From the NCBI RefSeq assembly GCF_024749045.1, contig NZ_CP087184.1:682001-746000 (forward strand): DNA of 64,000 nt, in the 5' to 3' direction. Origin of the DNA: Pseudomonas sp. B21-028. Lineage in GTDB: Bacteria; Pseudomonadota; Gammaproteobacteria; Pseudomonadales; Pseudomonadaceae. Positions within the stretch are counted from its first letter, which is position 1. Every line of letters begins with the position of its first letter. The notes beneath the pieces are model-generated. The model saw only the letters and a program-made list of their open reading frames with translations, was not told where the DNA came from and searched no databases. Position numbers and translations under genes: made by a program. Positions 8,191-16,635 of this stretch are shown one piece after another.

Positions 8191-8589
8191 TCAGACCAGA
8201 GGCGAGGCGCGGGGGTTGAGACTCGGCCATTGCTGGCGTGGCGTGGGGCTGTCGAATGTTGAGTGGACAAGGCCGCGGTGGGCAGGCTGTGGGGCCAGGT
8301 ACAGCCGCGGAGCCTGTCCAGTGAGCGCCACCAACGACGCCGAGCCTGCGCAGCACCAGCAATGCTGCATGGTCGAATGGTCGTCGTTGCGGGGCGTGCC
8401 CTGTTCGAGCTTGCCCAGGGAAATCGCCACCAGCTTGGTGCCACTGGAGGAACAGAAACTGCCCCACAACAACTGCTCGGCCGGCGCATTCTCCTGCACC
8501 GCCCCGCTGCCGGAAAGCGGCATGGCGAGCATGTTGAACAGCACTGCGAAGCAGGCGATCCAGGCAAATGCAAGCCGTTGTCGGGACAT
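8191..8589 (-). CDS. DUF2946-family protein
   Basis: 132 residues with an N-terminal membrane/signal segment (LAFAWIACFAVLFNMLAMPLSG). The Cys-rich core MQHCWCCAGSASLVAL corresponds to the CxxC segment of DUF2946 proteins, and a Pro-rich tail follows. It is first in the cluster DUF2946 - PCuAC - DUF2946 - PepSY, all on the minus strand. Its role in copper handling is inferred from company kept rather than from a defined biochemical activity. The ribosome binding site is weak. Confidence 0.75.
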   Translation of the reverse strand: MSRQRLAFAWIACFAVLFNMLAMPLSGSGAVQENAPAEQLLWGSFCSSSGTKLVAISLGKLEQGTPRNDDHSTMQHCWCCAGSASLVALTGQAPRLYLAPQPAHRGLVHSTFDSPTPRQQWPSLNPRASPLV

Positions 8590-8609
8590 GGGCGAATCCG
8601 CTCGGTTGG

Positions 8610-8640
8610 GCGATCAGGTGGCGGTATTTAGCCTGATCGC
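8610..8640. promoter_or_regulatory. Candidate operator: 9-bp inverted repeat upstream of the copper-linked cluster
   Basis: GCGATCAGG and CCTGATCGC are perfect inverted repeats separated by 13 bases, about 20 bp upstream of the first DUF2946 start codon. The position fits a transcription-factor site or a leader hairpin. No known regulator consensus is assigned. Confidence 0.45.
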
Positions 8641-8736
8641 AGGCTGGAAGTAAAAAAGCCATGTGCGGTGTAGGGTCGCAGGGCTCGTGTTAACAGTAGC
8701 AATTGATCGCCAAGTGAGCGCTGTTGTGGCGAGATA

Positions 8737-9030
8737 TCAGTCGACGTTCGATTGGTCACCATCCGCATCGAGGGCAATCGGCGTCATGTCTTTTGCTCGA
8801 GCGATATCGTCGAGAGCCGCTCGTACCAGTACGCCGTCACCATCGTCCTCGTCGAAACAGCCATCCAGATACGCGGTCATTTCCTCAGGCGTTTTGAGAT
8901 AAATAGCAGCATCGAAGCGTGTGAATGTTCCGGTCATTGAGGGCGCCTCCTCCAACAGGAGCTGAGCAAACTCAGGGTCACGCCTGGCGCGTTCGACAAT
9001 CGTGTGTTTGTAATTTCGTGTGAGGACCAT
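8737..9030 (-). CDS. Antitoxin-like protein lacking its DNA-binding end (probable remnant)
   Basis: 97 residues from an ATG with a good GAAGG ribosome binding site. Residues about 1-27 (VLTRNYKHTIVERARRDPEF) resemble the start of small Pseudomonas regulators. The middle (FDAAIYLKTPEEMTAYLDGC, then VLVRAALDDIARAKDMTPIA) resembles the addiction-module antidote family TIGR02684. In that family a helix-turn-helix of the type GLSREGLYKALS follows directly, whereas here the protein ends after a short acidic tail and the downstream DNA shows no continuation in any frame. No HigB-like toxin gene is adjacent. It may be a degraded antitoxin, or a stand-alone protein that keeps only the dimer part. Confidence 0.6.
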   Translation of the reverse strand: MVLTRNYKHTIVERARRDPEFAQLLLEEAPSMTGTFTRFDAAIYLKTPEEMTAYLDGCFDEDDGDGVLVRAALDDIARAKDMTPIALDADGDQSNVD

Positions 9031-9068
9031 AGGATTACCTTCAAAGACTCCAATAGCTGGTGAGTATC

Positions 9069-9239
9069 TGTGGCGAGAAGATTTATTCCCCGTTGGGCTG
9101 AGTAGACACTGTGGGAGCAAGGCTTGCCCGCGATGAGCGCGACTCGGTTCCAAGATAAACCGCGTCGGCTTCATCGCGGGCAAGCCTTGCTCCCACAAAG
9201 CGCAGCGGTGTGACGTTTCGCTAAACCCGCCTCGCCACA
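9069..9239. repeat. Nested repeat: GTGGGAGC-type REP pair inside a GTGGCGAG-type repeat
   Basis: The outer arms (TGTGGCGAG at 9069 and CTCGCCACA ending at 9239) belong to the GTGGCGAG family. A complete GTGGGAGCAAGGCTTGCCCG pair fills 9110-9197. The inner element interrupts the outer one, so the order of arrival is readable. Confidence 0.85.
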
Positions 9240-9285
9240 GATATTGGGTTCGACCCTTATAGTGATCAAGCCAAGAACCTGTTGC

Positions 9286-9642
9286 TTACCTTGGGTCAAC
9301 CTCATCCAATGCTCGATTTGCCAACAACTGGCCCAGCTCGATCATTTGCTGAACTCCCAGTGTAATGTGTCGTCGCGAACCGTCCAGATCGAAGGCAAGG
9401 TCACTGACCATAGCGTTGGCCGAGGCGAGTGTTTCGCTGAGGTTGGCGAGCAGACATTCGGCATCGATGTCGGGGGCGATGAGAAAGATGCTATGGAGGG
9501 TGTCGGACTTTTCTTCAGCGGGCGGTTTGAGGTAGTAGTCCAAGGCGCGGGTGGCCGCATCATCGAGTTTTTTTGAGTTGATGCTGTTACCGCCAGATTC
9601 AGTGTCGTCGGTGTCTGGGGGATTGGGTGTGATCTTAAACAT
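9286..9642 (-). CDS. DUF6124/DUF3077-like small protein (copy A)
   Basis: 118 residues. It starts MFKITPNPPDTDD, a signature of a Pseudomonas-restricted small-protein family of unknown function. A helical second half (ECLLANLSETLASANAMVSD, then QQMIELGQLLANRALDEVDP) follows. It has no membrane segment or signal. It closely resembles the protein at 58617-58964 and the remnant at 59507-59692. All three are preceded by the same roughly 320-nt non-coding leader, which carries the AAGGAG ribosome binding site nine bases before the ATG. The family name is from memory, and the function is unknown. Confidence 0.75.
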   Translation of the reverse strand: MFKITPNPPDTDDTESGGNSINSKKLDDAATRALDYYLKPPAEEKSDTLHSIFLIAPDIDAECLLANLSETLASANAMVSDLAFDLDGSRRHITLGVQQMIELGQLLANRALDEVDPR

Positions 9643-9960
9643 TGCTGAAAACTCCTTGTATGGAGCCGCAACGGCTTCGCGACTAAACGAAGGGAGGCGG
9701 CTGTACGCAGGTTAGTCGACCGGGGAGTTCAGCATTACCGGCGCGCCCGAGGGCGCCCTGCGCACAACCACCATCAAGTGCAGGTTGAATACCTGACTGG
9801 ACGGAGCTTATGAACCAGCTGAAAGCCACGGGCGACTAAACCCGATCACTGAGGGGCAGTGACGGAGTCCAAGCTACCGATGCGCTCCCAGGTCCACAAG
9901 CCGGCGGATTCTGGCGCAGTTGTAGGCAGCGGCGCAAGGCGATGTAGTCTGGGTTCGTAG
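9643..9960 (-). ncRNA. Conserved structured leader of the DUF6124-like gene (copy A)
   Basis: Non-coding segment between the cobK stop and the DUF6124-like start, conserved with 58965-59290 and 59693-60012. Its distal part contains a nearly invariant block of about 50 bases (around 9896-9946). A hairpin TCACTG/CAGTGA (9846-9851 with 9856-9861) becomes TCGCTG/CAGCGA in the other copies, a compensatory change. TTAGTCG (9712-9718) can pair with CGACTAA at either 9680-9686 (23 nt upstream of the ribosome binding site) or 9833-9839. All three motifs change together to CAG/CTG versions in the other copies. This pattern suggests a riboregulator that controls translation in cis or in trans. Confidence 0.6.
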
Positions 9961-9994
9961 TCTCAGTGCGGCCGGATCGTGAAGGTCGGCAGAG

Positions 9995-10711
9995 TTACAT
10001 CGACAGCGCCGACAACATCTCATCCAGCGTCCAGAATTCCCGATCCACCCCCGCCAACACCGGCCGCCTCAACACCAGCACCGGCACCCCACGCTCCCGC
10101 GCCGCTTCCAGCTTCGGCTCGGTTGCAGTGCTGCCACTGTTCTTGCTGACCAGCACATCGATCTGCCGCCGCTCGAACAGCGCCCGTTCGCCGTCGATAT
10201 GGAACGGTCCGCGGGCGCCGATGACTTCGCAGCGTTCGTTACCGGGGTAAACGTCCAGGGCGCGCAGGGTCCAGAATTGCTCCGGGGGAATTTCATGCAG
10301 ATGTTGCAGCGGTTCGCGGCCGAGGGTGAAGAGGGGGCGATGGAAGGGTTTCAGGGCCTGGATCAGTTCGGCCCAGTCGGCCACTTCGCGCCAGTCATCG
10401 CCCTGGCGGGGCTGCCAGGCCGGGCGGCGCAGGGCCCAGCAGGGGATGCCACAGGCGCGGGCTGCGTGGGCGGCGTTGTGGCTGATCCGGGCGGCGTAGG
10501 GGTGGGTGGCGTCCAACAGCAGGCTGATGCCCTGGTCGCGGATGAACTGCGCCAGGCCCTCAGCACCGCCGTAGCCGCCGACGCGCACCTGGCAGGTCAG
10601 GTCGATGGGGACACGGCCCACGCCCGCCAGGCTGTAGATGTGTTGGGGGCCGAGGGTGCGAGCGATGGCCAAGGCTTCGGTGACGCCGCCCAGCAGCAGG
10701 ATACGTTTCAT
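9995..10711 (-). CDS. cobK: Precorrin-6A reductase CobK
   Basis: 238 residues from the Met in [18 protein letters not shown], whose ATG overlaps the cbiD stop (ATGA); an upstream in-frame extension is ignored. The N-terminal GGVTEA loop is the NADPH-binding signature of the CobK/CbiJ family, and [20 protein letters not shown] is the conserved central motif. The C-terminal [20 protein letters not shown] is also typical. It reduces the macrocycle of precorrin-6A in aerobic cobalamin synthesis. It is the last gene of the cobL-cbiD-cobK operon. Confidence 0.95.
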   Translation of the reverse strand: MKRILLLGGVTEALAIARTLGPQHIYSLAGVGRVPIDLTCQVRVGGYGGAEGLAQFIRDQGISLLLDATHPYAARISHNAAHAARACGIPCWALRRPAWQPRQGDDWREVADWAELIQALKPFHRPLFTLGREPLQHLHEIPPEQFWTLRALDVYPGNERCEVIGARGPFHIDGERALFERRQIDVLVSKNSGSTATEPKLEAARERGVPVLVLRRPVLAGVDREFWTLDEMLSALSM

Positions 10712-11805
10712 GTAAAGGCTCCGGCGTGGCCGACGATTCCGCCCTGGCGGTCGATGGCGAACACTTCGACTTGAACCTGGGGCGGCACGATGCTGCGGGC
10801 GAAGGCCAGGGCGTGCCCGCACACCGCGTCGCCGAGGGCGATGCCCGCGGTACTGGCCATCGCCAAGGCCTGTTGGCTGGTGTTGGCGCCGCGGATGCCT
10901 TGCTGCAAAGCCTCGTCGGCGCCGATTGCGGCGGCCCAGTCGGCCAGCTGTGGCAGGTCGATGCTCGAATGACGGCTGTGCAGGTCCATGTGACCGGCGG
11001 CGAGTTTGCTGATTTTGCCAAAGCCGCCGCAGAGGCTGAGCTTGTCCACCGGGACCTTGCGCACGTGCTTGAGCACGGCCCCGACGAAGTCGCCCATTTC
11101 GATCAAGGCGATTTCCGGCAGGTTGTAGACCCGGCGCATGGTGTCTTCGCTGGCGTTGCCGGTGCAGGCCGCGATGTGCAGGTAGCCGTTGGTTTTCGCC
11201 ACGTCGATGCCCTGATGGATCGAGGCAATGTAGGCCGCGCAGGAGAAGGGCCGGACAATGCCGCTGGTGCCGAGGATCGACAGGCCGCCGAGGATGCCCA
11301 GGCGCGGGTTCATGGTTTTCAACGCCAGGGCTTCACCGCCCTCGACGTTGACCGTGACTTCGAAACCGCCGGTATAACCGGTTTCTTCGGCCAGCCGGTC
11401 CAGGTGATCACCGATCATCTTGCGCGGCACCGGGTTGATCGCCGGTTCGCCGACCGCCAGCACCAGGCCCGGTCGCGTCACCGTGCCGACGCCGCGCCCG
11501 GCAACGAAACGCACCCCCGGTTCGGCGGTCAGCCGCACCTGGGAAAACAACAGCGCACCGTGGGTCACGTCGGGGTCGTCGCCGGCGTCCTTGATTGTCC
11601 CGGCCTCGGCGCCCTGGCCGCTCAACCGGCAGAACTCCAGGCGCATCTGCACCTGTTTGCCCTTGGGCAAAACGATCTCCACGGCATCGGCGCAATGGCC
11701 TTGCAGCAACAGGCGCGCCGCCGCCAGGCTGGTGGCCGTGGCGCAGCTGCCGGTGGTGAGGCCGCTGCGCAGGGGCGCGGGTTGTTCGGCGGTTTCGTCA
11801 CGCAT
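10708..11805 (-). CDS. cbiD: Cobalt-precorrin-5B C1-methyltransferase CbiD
   Basis: 365 residues, the usual length. Family motifs include [20 protein letters not shown] at the N-terminus, [23 protein letters not shown], and [18 protein letters not shown]. It methylates C1 of the corrin ring. CbiD is the anaerobic-type enzyme, here in an otherwise aerobic-type (Cob) gene set, an arrangement that as I recall is normal in Pseudomonas. It overlaps cobL by eight bases upstream and cobK by four bases downstream, giving a tightly coupled operon. Confidence 0.95.
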   Translation of the reverse strand: MRDETAEQPAPLRSGLTTGSCATATSLAAARLLLQGHCADAVEIVLPKGKQVQMRLEFCRLSGQGAEAGTIKDAGDDPDVTHGALLFSQVRLTAEPGVRFVAGRGVGTVTRPGLVLAVGEPAINPVPRKMIGDHLDRLAEETGYTGGFEVTVNVEGGEALALKTMNPRLGILGGLSILGTSGIVRPFSCAAYIASIHQGIDVAKTNGYLHIAACTGNASEDTMRRVYNLPEIALIEMGDFVGAVLKHVRKVPVDKLSLCGGFGKISKLAAGHMDLHSRHSSIDLPQLADWAAAIGADEALQQGIRGANTSQQALAMASTAGIALGDAVCGHALAFARSIVPPQVQVEVFAIDRQGGIVGHAGAFT

Positions 11806-13009
11806 CGAGGGGCTTTACCAGGTCCAGCAGGGTAATCGGCAACGCCTGGCGCCAGGTGTCGAACTCACCCAATGGTTGGGCTTGGGCGATGTGGATGCGG
11901 GTCAGTTCGCCGCCATGGAGCTCGCGCCAGTTCATGAGCGTCATCTCGCTTTGCAGGGTCACGGCATTGGCGACCAGCCGGCCACCGGGCTTGAGTTGGG
12001 CCCAGCAGGTTTCCAGCACGCCTTCACGGGTGACGCCGCCGCCAATGAATACGGCGTCCGGTGGCTCCAGTCCCTCAAGGGCCTGGGGCGCTCGCCCGCG
12101 AATCAGTTGCAGGCCGGGCACGCCGAGGATGTCGCGGTTACGTTCGATCAAGCCTTGGCGGCCTTCGTCGGCCTCGATGGCCAGGGCCCGGCAGGCTGGG
12201 TGCGTGCGCATCCATTCGATGCCGATGGAGCCGCTGCCGGCGCCCACGTCCCAGAGCAATTCGCCGGGCATCGGGGCGAGGCGGGCCAGGGTGATGGCGC
12301 GCACGTCGCGCTTGGTCAATTGACCGTCATGTTCGAACGCGGTGTCCGGCAGGCCGGCCAGGCGCGACAGGCGCAACGCCGAGGGTTCGGCCCGACACTC
12401 GACGGCGATCAGGTTCAGGTCGGTAATGTCCGGTTCGGACCACTGTGCCGCGCAGCTTTCGATCCGCCGCTCTGCCGGGCCGCCCAGGTGTTCCAGCACG
12501 GTCATGGGGCTGGGGCCGAACCCGCGCTCGCGCAGCAATGACGCCACCGCAGCTGGAGTGTGGCGGTCATTGCTCAGCATCAGCAGCCTGACGCCTGTGG
12601 ATAAATAGGCATTGAGCGCCGCCAGGGGGCGCGCCACCAGCGACACAGTGACCACCTCCTGCAGCGGCCAACCCATGCGCGCCGCCGCCAGCGAACACGA
12701 CGATGGCGCCGGGATGACCAGCATCTGCTCGCTTGGCAGGTGTTTGGCGAGGCTGGCGCCGACGCCGTAGAACATCGGATCGCCGCTGGCCAGCACGCAC
12801 ACCGGCTCGTCCCGTCGCGCCAGCAGTGGTTCCAGGGAAAACGGGCTTGGCCACAGCTCCCGTTCGCCGCGAATGCACACCGGCAATAACGCCAGCTGGC
12901 GAGCGCTGCCGACAATGCGCGTCGCCCGCAACAGGGCATGGCGCGCCGTTCGGCCCAGGCCCTTGAAGCCGTCTTCGCCGATGCCCACTACGGTCAACCA
13001 GGGGGTCAT
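11798..13009 (-). CDS. cobL: Precorrin-6Y C5,15-methyltransferase (decarboxylating) CobL
   Basis: 403-residue two-domain enzyme. The N-terminal CbiE-like tetrapyrrole methylase ([15 protein letters not shown] at the start, then [16 protein letters not shown]) occupies about residues 1-200. The C-terminal CbiT-like domain ([18 protein letters not shown], then PDAVFIGGG) has the SAM-binding GxGxG. It methylates C5 and C15 and decarboxylates the ring C acetate. GAGGAACAG precedes the start. It heads the leftward operon, divergent from cobG across a 908-bp gap filled with REP units. Confidence 0.95.
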   Translation of the reverse strand: MTPWLTVVGIGEDGFKGLGRTARHALLRATRIVGSARQLALLPVCIRGERELWPSPFSLEPLLARRDEPVCVLASGDPMFYGVGASLAKHLPSEQMLVIPAPSSCSLAAARMGWPLQEVVTVSLVARPLAALNAYLSTGVRLLMLSNDRHTPAAVASLLRERGFGPSPMTVLEHLGGPAERRIESCAAQWSEPDITDLNLIAVECRAEPSALRLSRLAGLPDTAFEHDGQLTKRDVRAITLARLAPMPGELLWDVGAGSGSIGIEWMRTHPACRALAIEADEGRQGLIERNRDILGVPGLQLIRGRAPQALEGLEPPDAVFIGGGVTREGVLETCWAQLKPGGRLVANAVTLQSEMTLMNWRELHGGELTRIHIAQAQPLGEFDTWRQALPITLLDLVKPLDA

Positions 13010-13085
13010 CTCTGTTCCTCGAATGAGTAGGTTTGCTCGACGGGCATTTCAGTCCCGCGAACCGGGCCGCCATCATACCGCGCCG

Positions 13086-13853
13086 GTGGGAGCAAGGCTT
13101 GCCCGCGATGGCAGTGCTCCATTCAACATTACCGTCACAAACAGACCGCTTTCGCGAGCAAGCCCGCTCCCACAATTTGAATGGGGTTGTTCACACATTC
13201 TGTGCCAGCCGCAGATCCCCTGTGGGAGCGAGGCTTGCCCGCGATGGCAGTGCTCCATTCAACATTACCGTCATAGACAGACCGCTTTCGCGAGCAAGCC
13301 CGCTCCCACAATTTGAATGGGGTTGTTCACACATTCTGTGCCAGCCGCAGATCCCCTGTGGGAGCGAGGCTTGCCTGCGATGGCAGTGCTTCATTCGACA
13401 TCACCGTCACAGACAGACCGCTATCGCGAGCAGGCTCGCTCCCACATTGGAATGGGGTTGCCCACTTAATTTGTGCCCGCCGCAGATCCCCTGTGGGAGC
13501 AAGGCTTGCCCGCGATGGCAGTGCTCCATTCAACATCATCGTCACAGACAGACCGCTATCGCGAGCAGGCTCGCTCCCACATTGGACTGGGGTTGTCCTT
13601 CTATTTCGTGCCAGCCGCAGATCCCCTGTGGGAGCAAGGCTTGCCTGTGATGGCAGTGCTCCATTCAACATTACCGTCATAGACAGACCGCTTTCGCGAG
13701 CAGGCTCGCTCCCACATTGGAATGGGGTTGCCCACTTAATTTGCGTCTGCCGCAGATCCCCTGTGGGAGCAAGGCTTGCCCGCGATGGCGTCGGTCCATT
13801 CAACCCCACCTTGCCAGCCAGGCCGCTATCGCCAGCAAGCGCCCAGCTCACAT
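13086..13853. repeat. Tandem array of six REP-pair units (about 135-bp period)
   Basis: Units begin at about 13086, 13222, 13357, 13492, 13627 and 13762. Each has a left arm of type GTGGGAGCAAGGCTTGCCCG, a shared spacer (GCTCCATTCAACAT), and a right arm of type GCGAGCAAGCCCGCTCCCAC or GCGAGCAGGCTCGCTCCCAC. Linkers are also shared (GCCGCAGATCCCCTGTGGG). The array fills the cobL-cobG divergent gap. Because most periods are 135, a multiple of three, long spurious reading frames stay open through it. The last unit is diverged. Confidence 0.93.
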
Positions 13854-13917
13854 TCCTGACGGCACTGCACATAATCCGACGGGCAAGCTTTTCATGCCCC
13901 CCGGCAAAGCAGGCATA

Positions 13918-15285
13918 ATGGCGGTCCTTCGCCCGATGCGGCGTGTCCCATTGACCGGTTTGCCCTTGAACGAACGTCCATCCACCAACGCCATACGCCC
14001 CTCGGGTTGCCCGGGGTTGCTGCGTGTCGTCCAGGCGCTGGACGGCGGCATCTGCCGGATCAAGCTCGATGGCGGCGCTATCCGGGCCGATCAGGCCGAA
14101 GCCGTGGCATTGGCGGCCGAGCGGTTCGCCGGTGGCGTGATCGAGGCGACCAACCGGGCCAACTTGCAGATCCGCGGGATCGGCGCTGAGCACGCCGCGT
14201 TGATCGAGTCATTGCTGGCCGCCGGACTTGGCCCGCACACACCGGCCGGCGACGATGTACGCAACCTGATGCTCAGCCCCATGGCCGGCATCGACCGGCA
14301 GATGCTGCTGGACACCCGTCCGCTGGCCGCGCAGATCCTGCTCAGCCTGCAAACCCACGACCGGTTCCATGAGCTGTCGGCCAAGTTCGCCGTGCAACTG
14401 GACGGCGGCGAGGCGCTGGCGATGCTCGATCATCACCATGACCTGTGGTTGTCGGCGTTCATGCGTCACGGTGAGCCCTGGCTGGCATTCGGGTTGGCGG
14501 GGTCGCCGCTGGATGAACCGGCCGGCGCGGTCCTCCTGGCCGAAGGACATGGGTTGGTGCTGGCGGTGCTGGAACTGTTCCTCGACCTGGCCCGCCCGGA
14601 CCAGACTCGCATGCGCCACCTGCTGGCAGAACTTCCCCACACGGAATTCATCCAGCAGTTGGCCTGCCGGGTCGCGTTAAAACCGTGTACCGGTTGGCAG
14701 CGCGATGGGTCCATCGATGGACTGCACCTCGGCATCCAGCCCCAACATGACGAACGTGTCTACGTGGGGGGCGCCGCGCCCCTTGGCCGACTCGACGCCG
14801 TCATGCTGCGAGGCCTGGCGCAACTGGCACGGGAGAAGGGCGACAGCAGCCTTCGTTTCACCCCATGGCAAAGCCTGTTGTTGCCCAACGTACGCCGCGA
14901 GGATGCGGACGAAGTGCTGGCGCGATTCGAAGGGCTGGGCCTGCTGTGTTCGGCGGAGCAACCGTTGGCGCACCTCATCGCCTGCACCGGTTCCAGTGGC
15001 TGCGGCAAGGCCCTGGCCGACACCAAGGCCGACGCCCGGCGACTGGCCGACTTACTGCAACGCCAGGGCCATGGGATGAACGTCCATTTGTCCGGCTGCC
15101 CGCGTTCCTGCGCGGCGGCCCATATCGCGCCCGCCACCTTGCTGGCGGTCGCTCCCGGTCGTTACGACCTCTATTTTCGCGATGCCACGCAGCCGGGTTT
15201 CGGCGCGTTGCAGGCGCACAACCTGACTATTGAAGCGGTCGGCCAATGGCTCGACGCTCGCCCCCGGAGCCCCTTTGATGCTTGA
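13918..15285 (+). CDS. cobG: Precorrin-3B synthase CobG
   Basis: 455 residues from the ATG at 13918 (MAVLRPMRRV); an ATG at 13936 is an alternative, and the open frame further upstream is only repeat sequence. The protein is a sulfite/nitrite reductase-like monooxygenase: RPSGCPGLLRVVQALDGGIC and two ferredoxin-like halves. The iron-sulfur cysteines are visible as CTGSSGC (C-x5-C) and CPRSC (C-x3-C). It hydroxylates precorrin-3A and forms the gamma-lactone, the oxygen-dependent step that marks the aerobic pathway. Its stop overlaps the cobH start by eight bases. Confidence 0.93.
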   Translation: MAVLRPMRRVPLTGLPLNERPSTNAIRPSGCPGLLRVVQALDGGICRIKLDGGAIRADQAEAVALAAERFAGGVIEATNRANLQIRGIGAEHAALIESLLAAGLGPHTPAGDDVRNLMLSPMAGIDRQMLLDTRPLAAQILLSLQTHDRFHELSAKFAVQLDGGEALAMLDHHHDLWLSAFMRHGEPWLAFGLAGSPLDEPAGAVLLAEGHGLVLAVLELFLDLARPDQTRMRHLLAELPHTEFIQQLACRVALKPCTGWQRDGSIDGLHLGIQPQHDERVYVGGAAPLGRLDAVMLRGLAQLAREKGDSSLRFTPWQSLLLPNVRREDADEVLARFEGLGLLCSAEQPLAHLIACTGSSGCGKALADTKADARRLADLLQRQGHGMNVHLSGCPRSCAAAHIAPATLLAVAPGRYDLYFRDATQPGFGALQAHNLTIEAVGQWLDARPRSPFDA

Positions 15286-15904
15286 TTACATCCGCGACGG
15301 TCAGGAGATCTATCGCAACTCCTTCGCGATCATTCGCGCCGAGGCCAACCTGGCGCGCATTCCGGCCGATCTGGAAAAACTCGCGGTACGGGTGATCCAC
15401 GCCTGCGGCATGGTTGAGGCGGTCGACGGGCTGCAGTTTTCCGAAGGCGCGGGCACGGCCGGGCGCCAGGCCCTGGCTGCCGGTGCGCCGATCCTGTGCG
15501 ATGCGCGGATGGTCAGCGAAGGTGTGACCCGCGCTCGCCTGCCGGCCAACAACCCGGTGATCTGCACCTTGCGCGACGAGAGCGTGCCGCAGCTGGCCCG
15601 CGAATTGGGCAACACCCGTTCAGCGGCGGCCCTGGAGCTGTGGCGTCCGCATCTGGAAGGCAGTGTCGTGGTGATCGGCAATGCACCCACCGCGCTGTTC
15701 TACCTGCTGGAAATGCTCGACGCCGGTGCACCGAAACCCGCGTTGATCCTGGGCTTCCCGGTGGGGTTCGTCGGCGCGGCTGAATCCAAGGCGATGCTGG
15801 CGGCCAACAGCCGTGGTGTGCCGTTCGTGATCATGCAAGGCCGACTCGGCGGCAGCGCCATGGCCGCGGCTGCCGTCAATGCCCTCGCTACGGAGATTGA
15901 ATAA
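15278..15904 (+). CDS. cobH: Precorrin-8X methylmutase CobH
   Basis: 208 residues from [20 protein letters not shown], a family-typical start; the upstream in-frame Met would lie inside cob[18 protein letters not shown] contains the catalytic-site His of the family, and the C-terminal [14 protein letters not shown] and [13 protein letters not shown] are signature segments. It moves the C11 methyl to C12 to make hydrogenobyrinic acid. It overlaps cobG upstream, and its TAA stop shares a base with the cobI ATG. Confidence 0.96.
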   Translation: MLDYIRDGQEIYRNSFAIIRAEANLARIPADLEKLAVRVIHACGMVEAVDGLQFSEGAGTAGRQALAAGAPILCDARMVSEGVTRARLPANNPVICTLRDESVPQLARELGNTRSAAALELWRPHLEGSVVVIGNAPTALFYLLEMLDAGAPKPALILGFPVGFVGAAESKAMLAANSRGVPFVIMQGRLGGSAMAAAAVNALATEIE

Positions 15905-16635
15905 TGCAGCAGCGTGGACGTCTGATCGGCCTCGGCGTGGGCCCCGGTGACCCGGAACTGATTACCCTCAAGGCCCTGCGCCTGCTGCGCGAATCCCCTG
16001 TGGTGGGGTACTTCGTCGCCAAGGGCAAGAAAGGCAACGCCTTCGGGATCATCGAGATGCACCTGCAAGAGACGCAAACGCTGATGCCGCTGGTGTACCC
16101 GGTCACCACCGAAGTATTGCCGGCGCCGCTGTCCTATGAGCAGGTGATCGCCGACTTCTACGACACCGCCGCCGAACAGGTGGCGGTGCATCTGGATGCC
16201 GGTCGCGACGTGGCCGTGATCTGCGAGGGCGATCCGTTCTTCTACGGTTCGTACATGTACCTGCACGATCGTCTGGCCGAGCGCTACGACGCCGAAGTCA
16301 TTCCCGGCGTCTGCTCGATGCTGGGCGGTGCCTCGGTGCTCGGCGCGCCGCTGGTGTATCGCAACCAGAGCCTGTCGGTGCTCTCCGGCGTGCTGCCCCA
16401 TGACGAGCTCAAGCGCCGGTTGGCCGATGCCGACGCGGCGGTGATCATGAAACTGGGGCGCAACTTCCCCAAGGTCCGTCAGGTGCTCGGGGAACTGGGC
16501 CTGGATGGCCGGGCGTTGTACGTCGAACGGGCGACCATGGCCAATCAGAAAATCGTGCCGCTGGATGAAGTCGAGCCGATGTCCTCGCCGTATTTTTCGT
16601 TGATCATCGTGCCGGGCGAACGGTGGCAGGGATGA
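15904..16635 (+). CDS. cobI: Precorrin-2 C20-methyltransferase CobI
   Basis: 243 residues of the tetrapyrrole (corrin/porphyrin) methylase fold. The SAM-binding loop [13 protein letters not shown] is at the N-terminus, and [15 protein letters not shown] and [13 protein letters not shown] follow. It performs the first committed methylation at C20 in aerobic cobalamin synthesis. It is translationally coupled to cobH before it and the cbiG-cobJ fusion after it. Confidence 0.96.
   Translation: MQQRGRLIGLGVGPGDPELITLKALRLLRESPVVGYFVAKGKKGNAFGIIEMHLQETQTLMPLVYPVTTEVLPAPLSYEQVIADFYDTAAEQVAVHLDAGRDVAVICEGDPFFYGSYMYLHDRLAERYDAEVIPGVCSMLGGASVLGAPLVYRNQSLSVLSGVLPHDELKRRLADADAAVIMKLGRNFPKVRQVLGELGLDGRALYVERATMANQKIVPLDEVEPMSSPYFSLIIVPGERWQG

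Noticed and set aside
13086..13853. CRISPR array
   Set aside because: The repeats are about 135-bp composites of inverted REP arms with near-identical spacers; there are no short direct repeats with unique spacers and no cas genes.
13033..14193. Long open frames through the cobL-cobG gap (205 and 288 codons)
   Set aside because: They consist of translated REP units; the 135-bp period keeps frames open. Repeated peptide units simply mirror the DNA repeat, and there is no ribosome binding site.
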